Assembly (NCBI GenBank): GCA_036397095.1
Contig: DASWJQ010000141.1
Coordinates: forward strand, 1 to 54,184
Direction: 5' to 3'
Length of the DNA stretch: 54,184 bases
Source: DASWJQ01 sp036397095
Lineage (GTDB): Bacteria; Chloroflexota; Anaerolineae; Anaerolineales; E44-bin32
Shown: piece after piece, positions 16,742 to 24,245 of the stretch
Layout of the letters: each line of letters opens with the position of its first letter
How positions within the stretch are numbered: position 1 is the stretch's first letter
Notes under the pieces: model-generated
The model's database searches: none
What the model was told of the DNA's origin: nothing
What the model saw: the letters and a program-made list of their open reading frames with translations, nothing else
Program-made: the position numbers and the translations under genes

Positions 16742-17260
16742 CTAACTATGGCGCAAGTCCCAGCGAATTGGATTCGTCTGAATGTAGCGGCGAATCCCGT
16801 TCAGCTCATCCTCGCTCCGAATGACATGTTCGTAATACCCGCGCTGCCACACACGCAATGCAGGGTCCTCGATCGACTTTCTCCACATTCGGGTCACGGC
16901 CGCTTTGTACGTTCGAATGATGGTGGGGATGGATCCGGGGATCGGCCCGCCAAATCTCTCCTCGGTAGGGGCACGATATATCGTGCCCCTACTTTGGAGA
17001 TCGATGATCAGGACGCCATGAAAATGATCGGGCATGACCACGAATTCATCTACATCGACGTTTGATTGGTGGCGCGGGATCCGATCCCACAAATTGCGGA
17101 CCAACTGACCCAACTCTGACAACACAACCTCCCCATTCACCACCTCCCCAAACAATCGCCTCCTTCGATGCGTACAGATGGTGACGAAATACGCGCCAAC
17201 TTGCGCGTAATCAAACCGCTCCAATCGATTGGATTCTCGTCTGTGTGGTTGCTCGCCCAC
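16742..17260 (-). CDS. REP-associated tyrosine transposase (RAYT, IS200/IS605-like Y1 family)
   Basis: 172 residues. YFVTICTHRRRRLFG opens the fold, VVMPDHFHGVLI contains the HUH metal site, and YYEHVIRSEDEL holds the probable catalytic tyrosine, followed by IRRYIQTNPIRW. These single-domain transposases nick single-stranded DNA near palindromes. Start: GTG 17260 has AGGGGGG 5 nt upstream; a longer form from 17344 would overlap the parA 3' end. Directly after the HUH motif the gene contains a perfect 26-nt palindrome, translated in frame as SRGTIYRAPTEE. No flanking insertion-sequence ends are visible, as is usual for RAYTs. Confidence 0.85.
   Translation of the reverse strand: MGEQPHRRESNRLERFDYAQVGAYFVTICTHRRRRLFGEVVNGEVVLSELGQLVRNLWDRIPRHQSNVDVDEFVVMPDHFHGVLIIDLQSRGTIYRAPTEERFGGPIPGSIPTIIRTYKAAVTRMWRKSIEDPALRVWQRGYYEHVIRSEDELNGIRRYIQTNPIRWDLRHS
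16966..16991. repeat. Perfect 26-nt palindrome inside the RAYT 1 reading frame
   Basis: Two 13-nt arms, TAGGGGCACGATA and TATCGTGCCCCTA, meet without a spacer. It keeps the transposase frame open on the minus strand and encodes the extra segment between the HUH motif and the C-terminal helices. Confidence 0.9.
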
Positions 17261-17303
17261 GAATCCCCCCTGCTCCGTGCGGCCAATGCGGGATGGTGCG
17301 CGG

Positions 17304-18092
17304 TTAACTGGTGGTGGCCGGTTGAGCCTCCCCCCAGCGTTCAAGCACTTCGTCGGCTAAGGCCCGGTAGCCGGCGGCCGCCGGGCTGCTTGGCTTGTAT
17401 CGCAAGATCGAGGCGCGAGCCGCCGGCGCCATGGCGACGGCATCGTCGTACTCCACCACGGAACGGAAAACCTTGTCGCCAAACACCTCCCGCAGCTCAC
17501 GCAGCACTGCCCGGTTGTTGTCGGATTCGTTGTGCAGCATAGTGGCGACGATCCCGAGCAGGCGCAGATGGGGGTGGAGCCGCTCGTGCACCAGTCGGGT
17601 GGTTTCGAGAAGAGAGCGCACCCCGCGCAGTGCCAAGTACTGGCACTCGACCGGCACCAGCAGGTCGCTGGCGGCCGACAAGGCGTTGACCGTCAGCAAG
17701 CCCAGGCTCGGCGGTGTGTCAATCAGGATGATCTCCATCCCGGCCAAGCCACGCGACAGGGCTGCCTTTAGCCGCCGCGCCCGATCCTTCACCTGCGCCA
17801 GCCGGAACTCGGCTGCCGCCAACTCAACGGCGGCGGGCGCCAGCCACAGGTTCCCCCCCTGCGGATAGAGGCAAGCAGTCAGCCGGGAATCATCATCAAG
17901 CAACAGTCCATGGGTTGAGGCTTTGACTTTGTAGGGGTCAATACCCAAACTGGCGGTCAGGCTGGCCTGTGGATCGAGGTCAATCAGCAGCACCTTGCGG
18001 CCGCGCTCGGCCAGCGCCGCACCCAAATTGAGCGCTGTCGTCGTTTTGCCAACCCCGCCCTTCTGGTTGGCGACCGCCATGATGCGCACCAT
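17304..18092 (-). CDS. parA: ParA/Soj-family chromosome-partition ATPase (orphan copy)
   Basis: Deviant Walker A KGGVGKTTT (residues about 13-21), Walker A' LIDLDPQASLT, Walker B ILIDTPPSLGLLT and the typical VPVECQYLALRGV. As in Soj/ParA, ATP-dependent dimers bind DNA non-specifically and position ParB-bound loci or other cargo. No parB follows it; the nearest gene downstream is the RAYT. A second parA, with parB, lies at 22584. Start ATG 18092 (MVRIMAVANQ) is preferred over longer in-frame extension because a -10 box sits only 6 nt upstream, predicting a leaderless message; ATG 18080 is an alternative. It is divergent from rpmH. Confidence 0.88.
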   Translation of the reverse strand: MVRIMAVANQKGGVGKTTTALNLGAALAERGRKVLLIDLDPQASLTASLGIDPYKVKASTHGLLLDDDSRLTACLYPQGGNLWLAPAAVELAAAEFRLAQVKDRARRLKAALSRGLAGMEIILIDTPPSLGLLTVNALSAASDLLVPVECQYLALRGVRSLLETTRLVHERLHPHLRLLGIVATMLHNESDNNRAVLRELREVFGDKVFRSVVEYDDAVAMAPAARASILRYKPSSPAAAGYRALADEVLERWGEAQPATTS

Positions 18093-18098
18093 GCGGCG

Positions 18099-18127
18099 AG
18101 TATAGCGCAGTGCCCGATGCCAAACAA
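18099..18127 (-). promoter_or_regulatory. Promoter of the orphan parA, leaderless type (TTGTTT - 17 - TATACT)
   Basis: On the minus strand TTGTTT (18127-18122) and TATACT (18104-18099) are spaced 17 nt. Six bases separate the -10 box from the ATG at 18092, so transcription should start at or next to the start codon. Confidence 0.6.
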
Positions 18128-18154
18128 AAGGAAACGCCAATCCGGCTGGCCGAA

Positions 18155-18183
18155 TTGACCCGACCCAAGCGCTACGGTATAAT
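18155..18183 (+). promoter_or_regulatory. Strong sigma-70 promoter of rpmH (TTGACC - 17 - TATAAT)
   Basis: TTGACC 18155-18160 and a perfect TATAAT 18178-18183 with 17 nt between, giving a leader of about 50 nt before rpmH. It sits back to back with the parA promoter in a 148-nt divergent region. Confidence 0.88.
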
Positions 18184-18240
18184 CGCCCCTCGCGTTTGCA
18201 AAGAATGCCCGTACTGGCATCTGGAAAAGGTTGATCGAGC

Positions 18241-18417
18241 ATGCCGAAGCGAACCTACCAGCCGAAGATACGCCGCCGAGCGCGCAAGCATGGCTTCCGT
18301 GCCCGGATGAAGTCGCGCGCCGGCCGGGAGGTGCTCAAGCGCCGTCGAGCCAGGGGGCGCAAGCGGCTGACACATCCGAAGAACAATCACGTCAAGAAAG
18401 TGAATTGGAAGAGCTGA
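18241..18417 (+). CDS. rpmH: 50S ribosomal protein L34
   Basis: 58 residues beginning MPKRTYQPKIRRRARKHGF, the near-universal L34 signature, then RMKSRAGREVLKRRRARGR. L34 is normally 44-50 residues. This copy carries about ten extra C-terminal residues (THPKNNHVKKVNWKS), similar to extended forms in some lineages. It is the first gene of the rpmH-rnpA-yidD-yidC-jag run with a near-consensus promoter. rnpA begins 58 nt downstream. Confidence 0.95.
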   Translation: MPKRTYQPKIRRRARKHGFRARMKSRAGREVLKRRRARGRKRLTHPKNNHVKKVNWKS

Positions 18418-18475
18418 TCCCGACCCGGCGCCTGCCGCGGGCTTGAGCCAGTGCGTAGGGCCCGCCGTCATTGGC

Positions 18476-18826
18476 ATGGAGCGCAGGTACCGGCTTACCA
18501 GCCCAACCGACTTTCAGCGGGTGCGGCGTGAGGGAAAATCCTATGCCCACCCGCTGGTCGTTCTGACCGCCTGCCGTAATCAGCTCGGCCACAGCCGCTT
18601 CGGAGTGACAACCAGCCGCTCGCTATCCCGGGCTACCGACCGCAACCGCGCTAAGCGCAGGCTGCGGCATGCCCTGCGGCCACATTTGGCTGCCAGCCCC
18701 GCTGGGATTGATTTTGTCCTGATCGCCCGCCCGGCGTTGCTCGAGGCGCCTTGGGAAGAAGTCAGTTCGGCCGTGGACGGTCTGTTCGAGCGGATCGGCC
18801 AAGGGCCTTCAGAGGTAGATGGATGA
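18476..18826 (+). CDS. rnpA: Ribonuclease P protein component
   Basis: Protein subunit that helps the catalytic RNA mature the 5' ends of tRNAs. It begins MERRYRLTSPTDFQRVRREG, the usual start of the family, and has the RNR signature in SRATDRNRAKRRLRHALR (about residues 56-73). 116 residues is typical. ATG 18476 is chosen by family alignment; sequence upstream in frame has no family character. Its TGA overlaps the ATG of yidD by 4 nt. Confidence 0.93.
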   Translation: MERRYRLTSPTDFQRVRREGKSYAHPLVVLTACRNQLGHSRFGVTTSRSLSRATDRNRAKRRLRHALRPHLAASPAGIDFVLIARPALLEAPWEEVSSAVDGLFERIGQGPSEVDG

Positions 18827-19110
18827 CGGCAATGGACAGCAGCCATCAGCACGAGACCACACCGCTGTCACAGATTGAACTCACCTGGCGCAACCTGGCT
18901 CGCTGGCCGGTACTGGGCTTGATCCGGCTGTACCAGCTGACCCTGGCGCGTGCCCTGCCGGCCGGCACCTGCCGCTTCTACCCAACCTGCTCGCACTACA
19001 CCTATGAAGCCATCGTGCGCTACGGCCTGCTCAAGGGGGGCTGGCTCGGGACCTGGCGCGTGCTCCGTTGTCAACCGTTCCATCCCGGCGGTTACGACCC
19101 CGTCCCATAG
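18823..19110 (+). CDS. yidD: Membrane protein insertion efficiency factor YidD
   Basis: 95 residues. The core LIRLYQLTLARALPAGTCRFYPTCSHYTYEAI contains the conserved Cys-x-Phe-x-Pro-(S/T)-Cys-S pattern, followed by GLLKGGWLGTWRVLRCQPFHPGGYDPVP. YidD is a small amphipathic membrane-associated protein that assists YidC insertion. ATG 18823 overlaps the rnpA stop (ATGA). A polar 20-residue N-terminal extension precedes the usual amphipathic helix. Confidence 0.93.
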   Translation: MTAMDSSHQHETTPLSQIELTWRNLARWPVLGLIRLYQLTLARALPAGTCRFYPTCSHYTYEAIVRYGLLKGGWLGTWRVLRCQPFHPGGYDPVP

Positions 19111-19117
19111 GAGATTC

Positions 19118-20203
19118 ATGAACCCTCAAACCCGCCGCCCGCGACGTGGCGCGCCCTGGCTCATCATTCTGCTGCTCCCGCTGCTGTTGGCCGCCTGTGC
19201 CGGTGGTGCCTCGCCTTCTTCGAGTTGGCCGGGCGTTGCCACCGACGGCGAGTTGGCCTATATCGCATACGGACCCGCCATCTACGCCGTCAGTTTGGTA
19301 GATGGACGCGAAGCGTGGCGCTTCCACCCGGAAGGCGACGCCGCCAGCCAGTTTTACGCCCCACCGGCGCTCGACGAAGAGGGCATTTTGTATGTCGGAT
19401 CGTATGACGGCGACCTGACCGCCCTCGAAGCCAGCAGCGGCACCATCGTCTGGACGAAGGAACTGACCGGAGGACGGATTGTCGGCGGGCCGGCCGTAGC
19501 TGGCGATCTGCTGATCGTCCCCTCGTCCAACCGTACCCTGTACGCGGTGCGACGAGAGAACGGCCAGAATGTCTGGACCTTCCAGTCCGACCGGCCGTTG
19601 TGGGCTACACCATTGGTGGATGGCGACCTGATCTTCCTGGCCGGCCTCGACCACTCGATGTACGCCCTCGACCGGCAATCCGGCGAGCTCGTCTGGCAGC
19701 AGGAGTTGGAAGGCGCCCTGGCCGACCAACCGGCCTCGCTCAACGGCCTGCTGCTGGCCGGCACCTTTGGTCATAGCTTGAATGCCCTCGACAAGTCCAA
19801 TGGCGAGATTGCCTGGTCGGTCGAGACCAGCGATTGGGTCTGGGGCAACCCGGCCGTCAACGAAACGACGGCGTTGTTTGGCGATGTGTCTGGGGTGCTG
19901 TACGCAGTCGATGAGGCCGGTAACTCGGTCTGGGACGTTACTCTCGACGGCCAAATCGCCGCCAGTCCGGCGACCTCGAATGGGGCCGTCTATTTCGTGA
20001 CCGAGGCCGGCAACGTGCTCGCCCGCCAGGTAAGCGACAACAGCCCCCTGTGGGAGCAAACCATTGATGGTCAGTTGTTGACCGATCCCATTGTGGTTGA
20101 TGCGACCCTGCTGGTGGCGGCCCTCAATGGGGAAGCACTCTTGACTGCCTTCAACACCGAATCCGGCGCCATTCGCTGGACCTATCAGCCTGCCGAGGAG
20201 TAA
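19118..20203 (+). CDS. PQQ-type beta-propeller lipoprotein (BamB-like repeats), 361 aa
   Basis: Signal peptide MNPQTRRPRRGAPWLIILLL ends in a lipobox (LLLAAC, about residue 28). The mature part is a string of PQQ/WD-like repeats, each with a pattern such as LYAVRRENGQNVWTF, MYALDRQSGELVWQQ, LNALDKSNGEIAWS and LYAVDEAGNSVWDV. This suggests a seven- or eight-bladed propeller outside the membrane. Such propellers scaffold other proteins; none of the quinoprotein active-site residues are evident. Its place between yidD and yidC is unusual and hints at a role in membrane-protein assembly, which is inference. GGAG is 6 nt before ATG 19118. Confidence 0.88.
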   Translation: MNPQTRRPRRGAPWLIILLLPLLLAACAGGASPSSSWPGVATDGELAYIAYGPAIYAVSLVDGREAWRFHPEGDAASQFYAPPALDEEGILYVGSYDGDLTALEASSGTIVWTKELTGGRIVGGPAVAGDLLIVPSSNRTLYAVRRENGQNVWTFQSDRPLWATPLVDGDLIFLAGLDHSMYALDRQSGELVWQQELEGALADQPASLNGLLLAGTFGHSLNALDKSNGEIAWSVETSDWVWGNPAVNETTALFGDVSGVLYAVDEAGNSVWDVTLDGQIAASPATSNGAVYFVTEAGNVLARQVSDNSPLWEQTIDGQLLTDPIVVDATLLVAALNGEALLTAFNTESGAIRWTYQPAEE

Positions 20204-20212
20204 CGACCGAAG

Positions 20213-20974
20213 ATGTGGGATCTGCTCGTTCTCGACCCGATGATCAACGGTCTGCTGTTTGCCTACGACCTGTTGGGCAACAACTTCGGTCTGTCGATTA
20301 TTGTCGTCACAGCCCTGATTCGGCTGATCACGTTGCCGCTTACTTACCAACAGCAACGCAGCACGCAGAAGATGCAGGAACTGCAGCAGTCCAAACGAGC
20401 CAAGGACATCGAACGAAAATTCAAAGATGACCGGACCAAGCAGCAAGAGGCAATGCTCAAGCTGTACCGCGAGGAAGGGGTGAATCCTTTCGCCGGCTGC
20501 CTGCCCTTGCTGATTCAGTTCCCGATCATCATTGGCTTATACCAGGCCCTAATTCGATCGTTGGCCGACGCCCCGCTCCAACTCTTTGAGCTGGCCGGCC
20601 ATATGTACGACGCCATCCCCAGCAGCCTAATCCCCCTGAACAGCCAATTCCTGTGGATGGACCTGTCTCAGCCGGAGCGCCTGTTCATCCCCGGCATCCC
20701 AATTGGGATCCCGGTGCTGACGATCCTGGTCGTGATTACGACCTACCTGTCCACCAAGTTGACCACCCCGCCGACCGGTGAGGGCCAGGGTGCCCAGATG
20801 ACACAGATGATGGGCTTGTACATGCCATTGCTTCTGGGCTATTTTGCCTACACGTTCGCCGCCGGCCTGGCGCTGTACTTCGTAACCTCCAACGTGCTCC
20901 AGGTGGTTCAATACGCCGCCACCGGTAAGATAGACTGGCGAGGTCTATTGAACATCACCGGCAAGAAAGCCTGA
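20213..20974 (+). CDS. yidC: Membrane protein insertase YidC/Oxa1 family
   Basis: 253 residues with the conserved core: a first helix GLSIIVVTALIRLITLPLTYQQQ, whose Arg belongs to the hydrophilic groove, the cytoplasmic coiled-coil hairpin (QQQRSTQKMQELQQSKRAK), KLYREEGVNPFAGCLPLLIQFPI and later helices ending LALYFVTSNVLQVVQ. It lacks the large periplasmic domain of proteobacterial YidC and has no lipobox. It inserts and folds membrane proteins with or without Sec. jag follows 14 nt downstream. Confidence 0.93.
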   Translation: MWDLLVLDPMINGLLFAYDLLGNNFGLSIIVVTALIRLITLPLTYQQQRSTQKMQELQQSKRAKDIERKFKDDRTKQQEAMLKLYREEGVNPFAGCLPLLIQFPIIIGLYQALIRSLADAPLQLFELAGHMYDAIPSSLIPLNSQFLWMDLSQPERLFIPGIPIGIPVLTILVVITTYLSTKLTTPPTGEGQGAQMTQMMGLYMPLLLGYFAYTFAAGLALYFVTSNVLQVVQYAATGKIDWRGLLNITGKKA

Positions 20975-20988
20975 CTGAGGGGTTCCGT

Positions 20989-21717
20989 ATGATGGACGAC
21001 AGCCAACCGAATCTCGAAGTGATCGCACCCAATGTCGACGAAGCCATCGCCCGCGGCGTCGAAGAGCTGGGAGTCGACGAGGACGATCTTGAAATCGAGG
21101 TGCTGGACGAGGGATCCAAGGGTCTGCTCGGCGTCGGCGCCCGCCAGGCGCGCGTCCGCCTGACGCTGCGCGGCCGGGCAACCACGCCCACTGATTCGCC
21201 CACGCTCGCGCCTGCGCCGGCGGCCGACGGCGATATGTCGGATGACCAGACGACTCTGGCCCTGGCCAAGGAAGCCGTGCGCGACTTGCTGGCCCACATG
21301 GACGTGGCCGCTGATGTCGGCGCCCGCTGGGGGGAACCGGACGAACCGGGCAAGATGCGCCCCCTGTATATTGACATCACCGGCGACGATTTAAGCTTGC
21401 TGATTGGCCGGCGCGGCGACACGCTCGAAGCCCTGCAATACATCGTGCGGCTTATTCTGGGCAATGAGCTTAAGAAACCCGTGCCCGCCGTGATCGACGT
21501 CGAAGGCTATCGCGCCCGGCGCGAGCAGACGCTGCGCCGGTTAGCCCGCCGGATGGCCGACCAGGCACTGGAGCGGCAGCGGACGCTGTCCCTCGAGCCG
21601 ATGCCGCCCAATGAGCGCCGCATCATCCACCTCGAGCTGCGCGACAACGACCGGGTAAAGACAGAGAGCGTCGGAGAAGGCGACCGCCGCAAGGTCACCA
21701 TCATCCCCCAGCGCTGA
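20989..21717 (+). CDS. khpB: Jag/KhpB RNA-binding protein (Jag_N, KH, R3H)
   Basis: 242 residues in three parts. The Jag N-terminal domain is at about 5-60 (VDEAIARGVEELGV, GSKGLLGVGARQARV), followed by an acidic/proline linker. A KH domain lies at about 125-185 (YIDITGDDLSLLIGRRGDTLEALQYI, with a GRRG-type loop). An R3H domain at about 180-240 ends in MPPNERRIIHLELRD. KhpB binds many RNAs and affects cell-division or envelope functions in Gram-positives. The order yidC-jag is conserved widely. Confidence 0.92.
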   Translation: MMDDSQPNLEVIAPNVDEAIARGVEELGVDEDDLEIEVLDEGSKGLLGVGARQARVRLTLRGRATTPTDSPTLAPAPAADGDMSDDQTTLALAKEAVRDLLAHMDVAADVGARWGEPDEPGKMRPLYIDITGDDLSLLIGRRGDTLEALQYIVRLILGNELKKPVPAVIDVEGYRARREQTLRRLARRMADQALERQRTLSLEPMPPNERRIIHLELRDNDRVKTESVGEGDRRKVTIIPQR

Positions 21718-21744
21718 CCTGAATCGTCGGCGTCGACACGACTC

Positions 21745-22587
21745 ATGAACCGTGACCAGCGCCTCGACTACTTGATCGTCGGCCATGTTTCGCTCGACGT
21801 ATCAGAGCAGGGCGAGACGCCGGGCGGCACGGCCGCTTATGCCGGCCGGACCGCCGCCGCGCTCGGTCTTCAGGTCGGAATCGTGACCTCCGCCGGGCGA
21901 CCGGCCGCCTGGCGCTCAATCGAGCGCTTGCCGCACCAAGTGACGCCGGCCGAACACTCAACTCGCTTCGAGAACATGTACGTTGAGGCAGGGCGCAAAC
22001 AGCGCCTCTTGAGCCGGGCCGCCGACCTCGATCTTGAATCGGTGCCGCTGGCCTGGCGCAACCCACGCGTCGTTCATTTGGCCCCCATCGCCGACGAGGT
22101 CGATCCTGGATTAGCCCGTGAGTTGCCGGGGGCATTGATCGCCCTGACACCCCAAGGCTGGTTGCGCCGTTGGGATGCCAGCGGCCTGATTCGACGCAAG
22201 GAATGGTCCGAGGTTGAAGCCATCCTGCCCAAAGCCGAATTGGTTTTCGTCAGCCAGGAAGACTTCATCAACGACCCGATGTGGGTCGAACTCTTGGCGG
22301 GGCGCTATCCGCTACTGATCATCACCCGGGGCGCAGCTGGCGCCACCTTGTACCAACGGGGTGTAGCAACCGACTTGCCGGCCACTCCGGTCGTTGAGAT
22401 CGACGCGACCGGGGCCGGCGATATTTTTGCCGCCTGCTTTGTCGCCCGCTTTCTGGAACGACGCGACCCGCTCGAGGCCGCCCGCTTTGCCAATCGTCTG
22501 GCCGCCGCCGGGGTCCAGCGGCAAGGCCTCGAGGCCGTGCCCAACCAACACGAGATCACGGCGGCTCGGGAGCAATTGCCCGCATGA
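21745..22587 (+). CDS. PfkB-family carbohydrate kinase-like protein
   Basis: 280 residues. The ribokinase-fold signature is at the C-terminal end: VEIDATGAGDIFAACF, with the GAGD anion hole and catalytic Asp. An N-terminal GETPGGTAAYAGRTAAALG region matches the substrate lid. It is slightly shorter than ribokinases (about 300). Substrate is not evident; the family includes ribokinase, adenosine kinase, fructokinase and pseudouridine kinase. Its stop overlaps the next parA start by 4 nt, so it is translationally coupled to the segregation genes, without an obvious functional reason. Confidence 0.83.
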   Translation: MNRDQRLDYLIVGHVSLDVSEQGETPGGTAAYAGRTAAALGLQVGIVTSAGRPAAWRSIERLPHQVTPAEHSTRFENMYVEAGRKQRLLSRAADLDLESVPLAWRNPRVVHLAPIADEVDPGLARELPGALIALTPQGWLRRWDASGLIRRKEWSEVEAILPKAELVFVSQEDFINDPMWVELLAGRYPLLIITRGAAGATLYQRGVATDLPATPVVEIDATGAGDIFAACFVARFLERRDPLEAARFANRLAAAGVQRQGLEAVPNQHEITAAREQLPA

Positions 22588-23396
22588 CACACATCCTGGC
22601 GATGGTCAACCAGAAAGGTGGGGTCGGCAAGACGACGACCACCATCAGCCTGGGCGCCTACCTGGCCGAAGCCGGCCAGCGCGTGCTGCTGGTCGATCTT
22701 GATCCACAGAGCAACGCCACCGCGTGCCTGGGCGTCGATCACCGTCAGTTGAACAGTGGGATCTACGAGACCCTGCTCGGCCAGCGGTCGGCCGCCGACA
22801 ACATCCTGCGCAATCAGACACTGCAGGTCTCGCTGTTACCCTCCACCGCCTCGCTGGCCGGCGCCCAGGTCGAGCTGGTTGACATGCAAGGGCGCGAGTT
22901 CCTACTGCGCGAGGCCTTGGGCCCGCTCGACGGGCGCTACGACTACATCCTGATTGATTGCCCGCCCTCGCTCGGGCTGCTCACCATCAACGGCCTGTTG
23001 GCCGCGTCCGGTGGGGTGTTGATCCCGGTCCAGTGTGAGTACCTGGCGCTTGAAGGCCTGTCGGCACTGATGAACACGCTCGATCGCGTACGAAGGGGTC
23101 TTTACCCAGGCTTGCACGTGCGGGGCCTGCTTCTCACAATGTACGATGGGCGCACCAACCTGGCCCAGGACGTCGTCAATGAGGTTCGGAGTCACTTCCC
23201 CGGTCAGGTCTTTGAGACCGTGATCCCACGCACCGTACGTCTGGCGGAAGCTCCCTCGCACGGCGTGCCGATCTCGGTCTACGCTCCCAACTCCGCTGGG
23301 GCCAGTGCCTATCGCTCCCTGACTGTAGAGATCCTGGCCCAGGACGGCGTGACAGTCCCGGCGACGCTGACGAAGGAAGGCCAATATGGCGCGTAG
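22584..23396 (+). CDS. parA: ParA/Soj chromosome-partition ATPase (paired with parB)
   Basis: 270 residues: deviant Walker A KGGVGKTTT at about 10-18, A' LVDLDPQSNATACLG, Walker B YILIDCPPSLGLLT, and VPVQCEYLALEGLSALMNT. This is the standard Soj-type protein of chromosomal parAB systems. It overlaps the kinase gene (ATGA) upstream and the parB start by 11 nt downstream. It is similar but clearly not identical to the orphan ParA at 17304, so the two are old paralogues rather than a recent duplication. Confidence 0.93.
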   Translation: MTHILAMVNQKGGVGKTTTTISLGAYLAEAGQRVLLVDLDPQSNATACLGVDHRQLNSGIYETLLGQRSAADNILRNQTLQVSLLPSTASLAGAQVELVDMQGREFLLREALGPLDGRYDYILIDCPPSLGLLTINGLLAASGGVLIPVQCEYLALEGLSALMNTLDRVRRGLYPGLHVRGLLLTMYDGRTNLAQDVVNEVRSHFPGQVFETVIPRTVRLAEAPSHGVPISVYAPNSAGASAYRSLTVEILAQDGVTVPATLTKEGQYGA

Positions 23397-24240
23397 ACGA
23401 GGTCTGGGGCGCGGGCTGGATGCGCTGATCCCCGGCGGCAGTGACCGCTCATCCGGCGAGGTCACCGAACTGGGTGTCGACCAGATTGAACGCAACCCAC
23501 GCCAACCCCGGCGCAACTTCGATCCGGCTGATCTCGAGCAGCTAACCGATTCGATCCGTCAGCACGGGGTGCTCCAACCGCTGATCGTCGCCAGGATGGA
23601 AGGTGATGGCGACTACGTGCTGATTGCCGGTGAGCGCCGGCTGCAAGCGGCGCGTCTGGCCGGTCTGGCAACGGTGCCGGCGGTCGTCCGCACCGCAACG
23701 GACCAGCAACTGCTTGTATTGGCCCTGATCGAAAATCTGCAGCGAGCGGACCTCAATCCGTTGGAGGCGGCCGAGGGCTACCGGCAGTTGGCCGACGAAT
23801 TCGGCCTGTCGCACGAGGCGATCGCCGACCAGGTTGGCAAGAGCCGTTCGACGGTCACCAACGCATTGCGTTTGCTCCAACTGCCCGAATCGGTCCAGGC
23901 GGCGGTCATGGATGGCCGCTTGAGCGAAGGCCATGCCCGGGCGCTGCTGGCCCTGCCTACCGCCGAGGCCATCGAGGCGGCCATGGGAACGGTCCTCAAC
24001 CGGGAACTCAATGTGCGCCAGACCGAAGAACTGGTGCGCAGTCTGAGCGGCAAGCGCAGTCGCAAGCGGCGCACGACCAGGGCAAGCCCCGAGGAAAAGG
24101 CGCTGGAGGCCGAACTGCGAGACGCACTTGGCACCAAGGTCAGCCTGCGTTCAAGTGCCAAGGGCGGCACCTTGACGATCCACTATTACTCCCCAGAGGA
24201 ACTGGAAGCGCTGGTCGATCGCCTGCGCCGCGAGTCCTGA
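23386..24240 (+). CDS. parB: Chromosome-partitioning protein ParB
   Basis: 284 residues beginning with the basic RRRGLGRGLDALIPGG segment that stimulates ParA ATPase. The N-terminal CTPase/sliding-clamp domain has QPRRNFDP, LIVARMEGDGDYVLIAGERRLQAA (GERR box) and ALIENLQRADLNPLEAA. The HTH (LSHEAIADQVGKSRSTVTNALRLL) recognises parS, and a C-terminal dimerisation domain closes the protein. I could not find a canonical parS (GTTTCAC-type 16-mer) in the window. Confidence 0.93.
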   Translation: MARRRGLGRGLDALIPGGSDRSSGEVTELGVDQIERNPRQPRRNFDPADLEQLTDSIRQHGVLQPLIVARMEGDGDYVLIAGERRLQAARLAGLATVPAVVRTATDQQLLVLALIENLQRADLNPLEAAEGYRQLADEFGLSHEAIADQVGKSRSTVTNALRLLQLPESVQAAVMDGRLSEGHARALLALPTAEAIEAAMGTVLNRELNVRQTEELVRSLSGKRSRKRRTTRASPEEKALEAELRDALGTKVSLRSSAKGGTLTIHYYSPEELEALVDRLRRES

Positions 24241-24245
24241 CGGGC

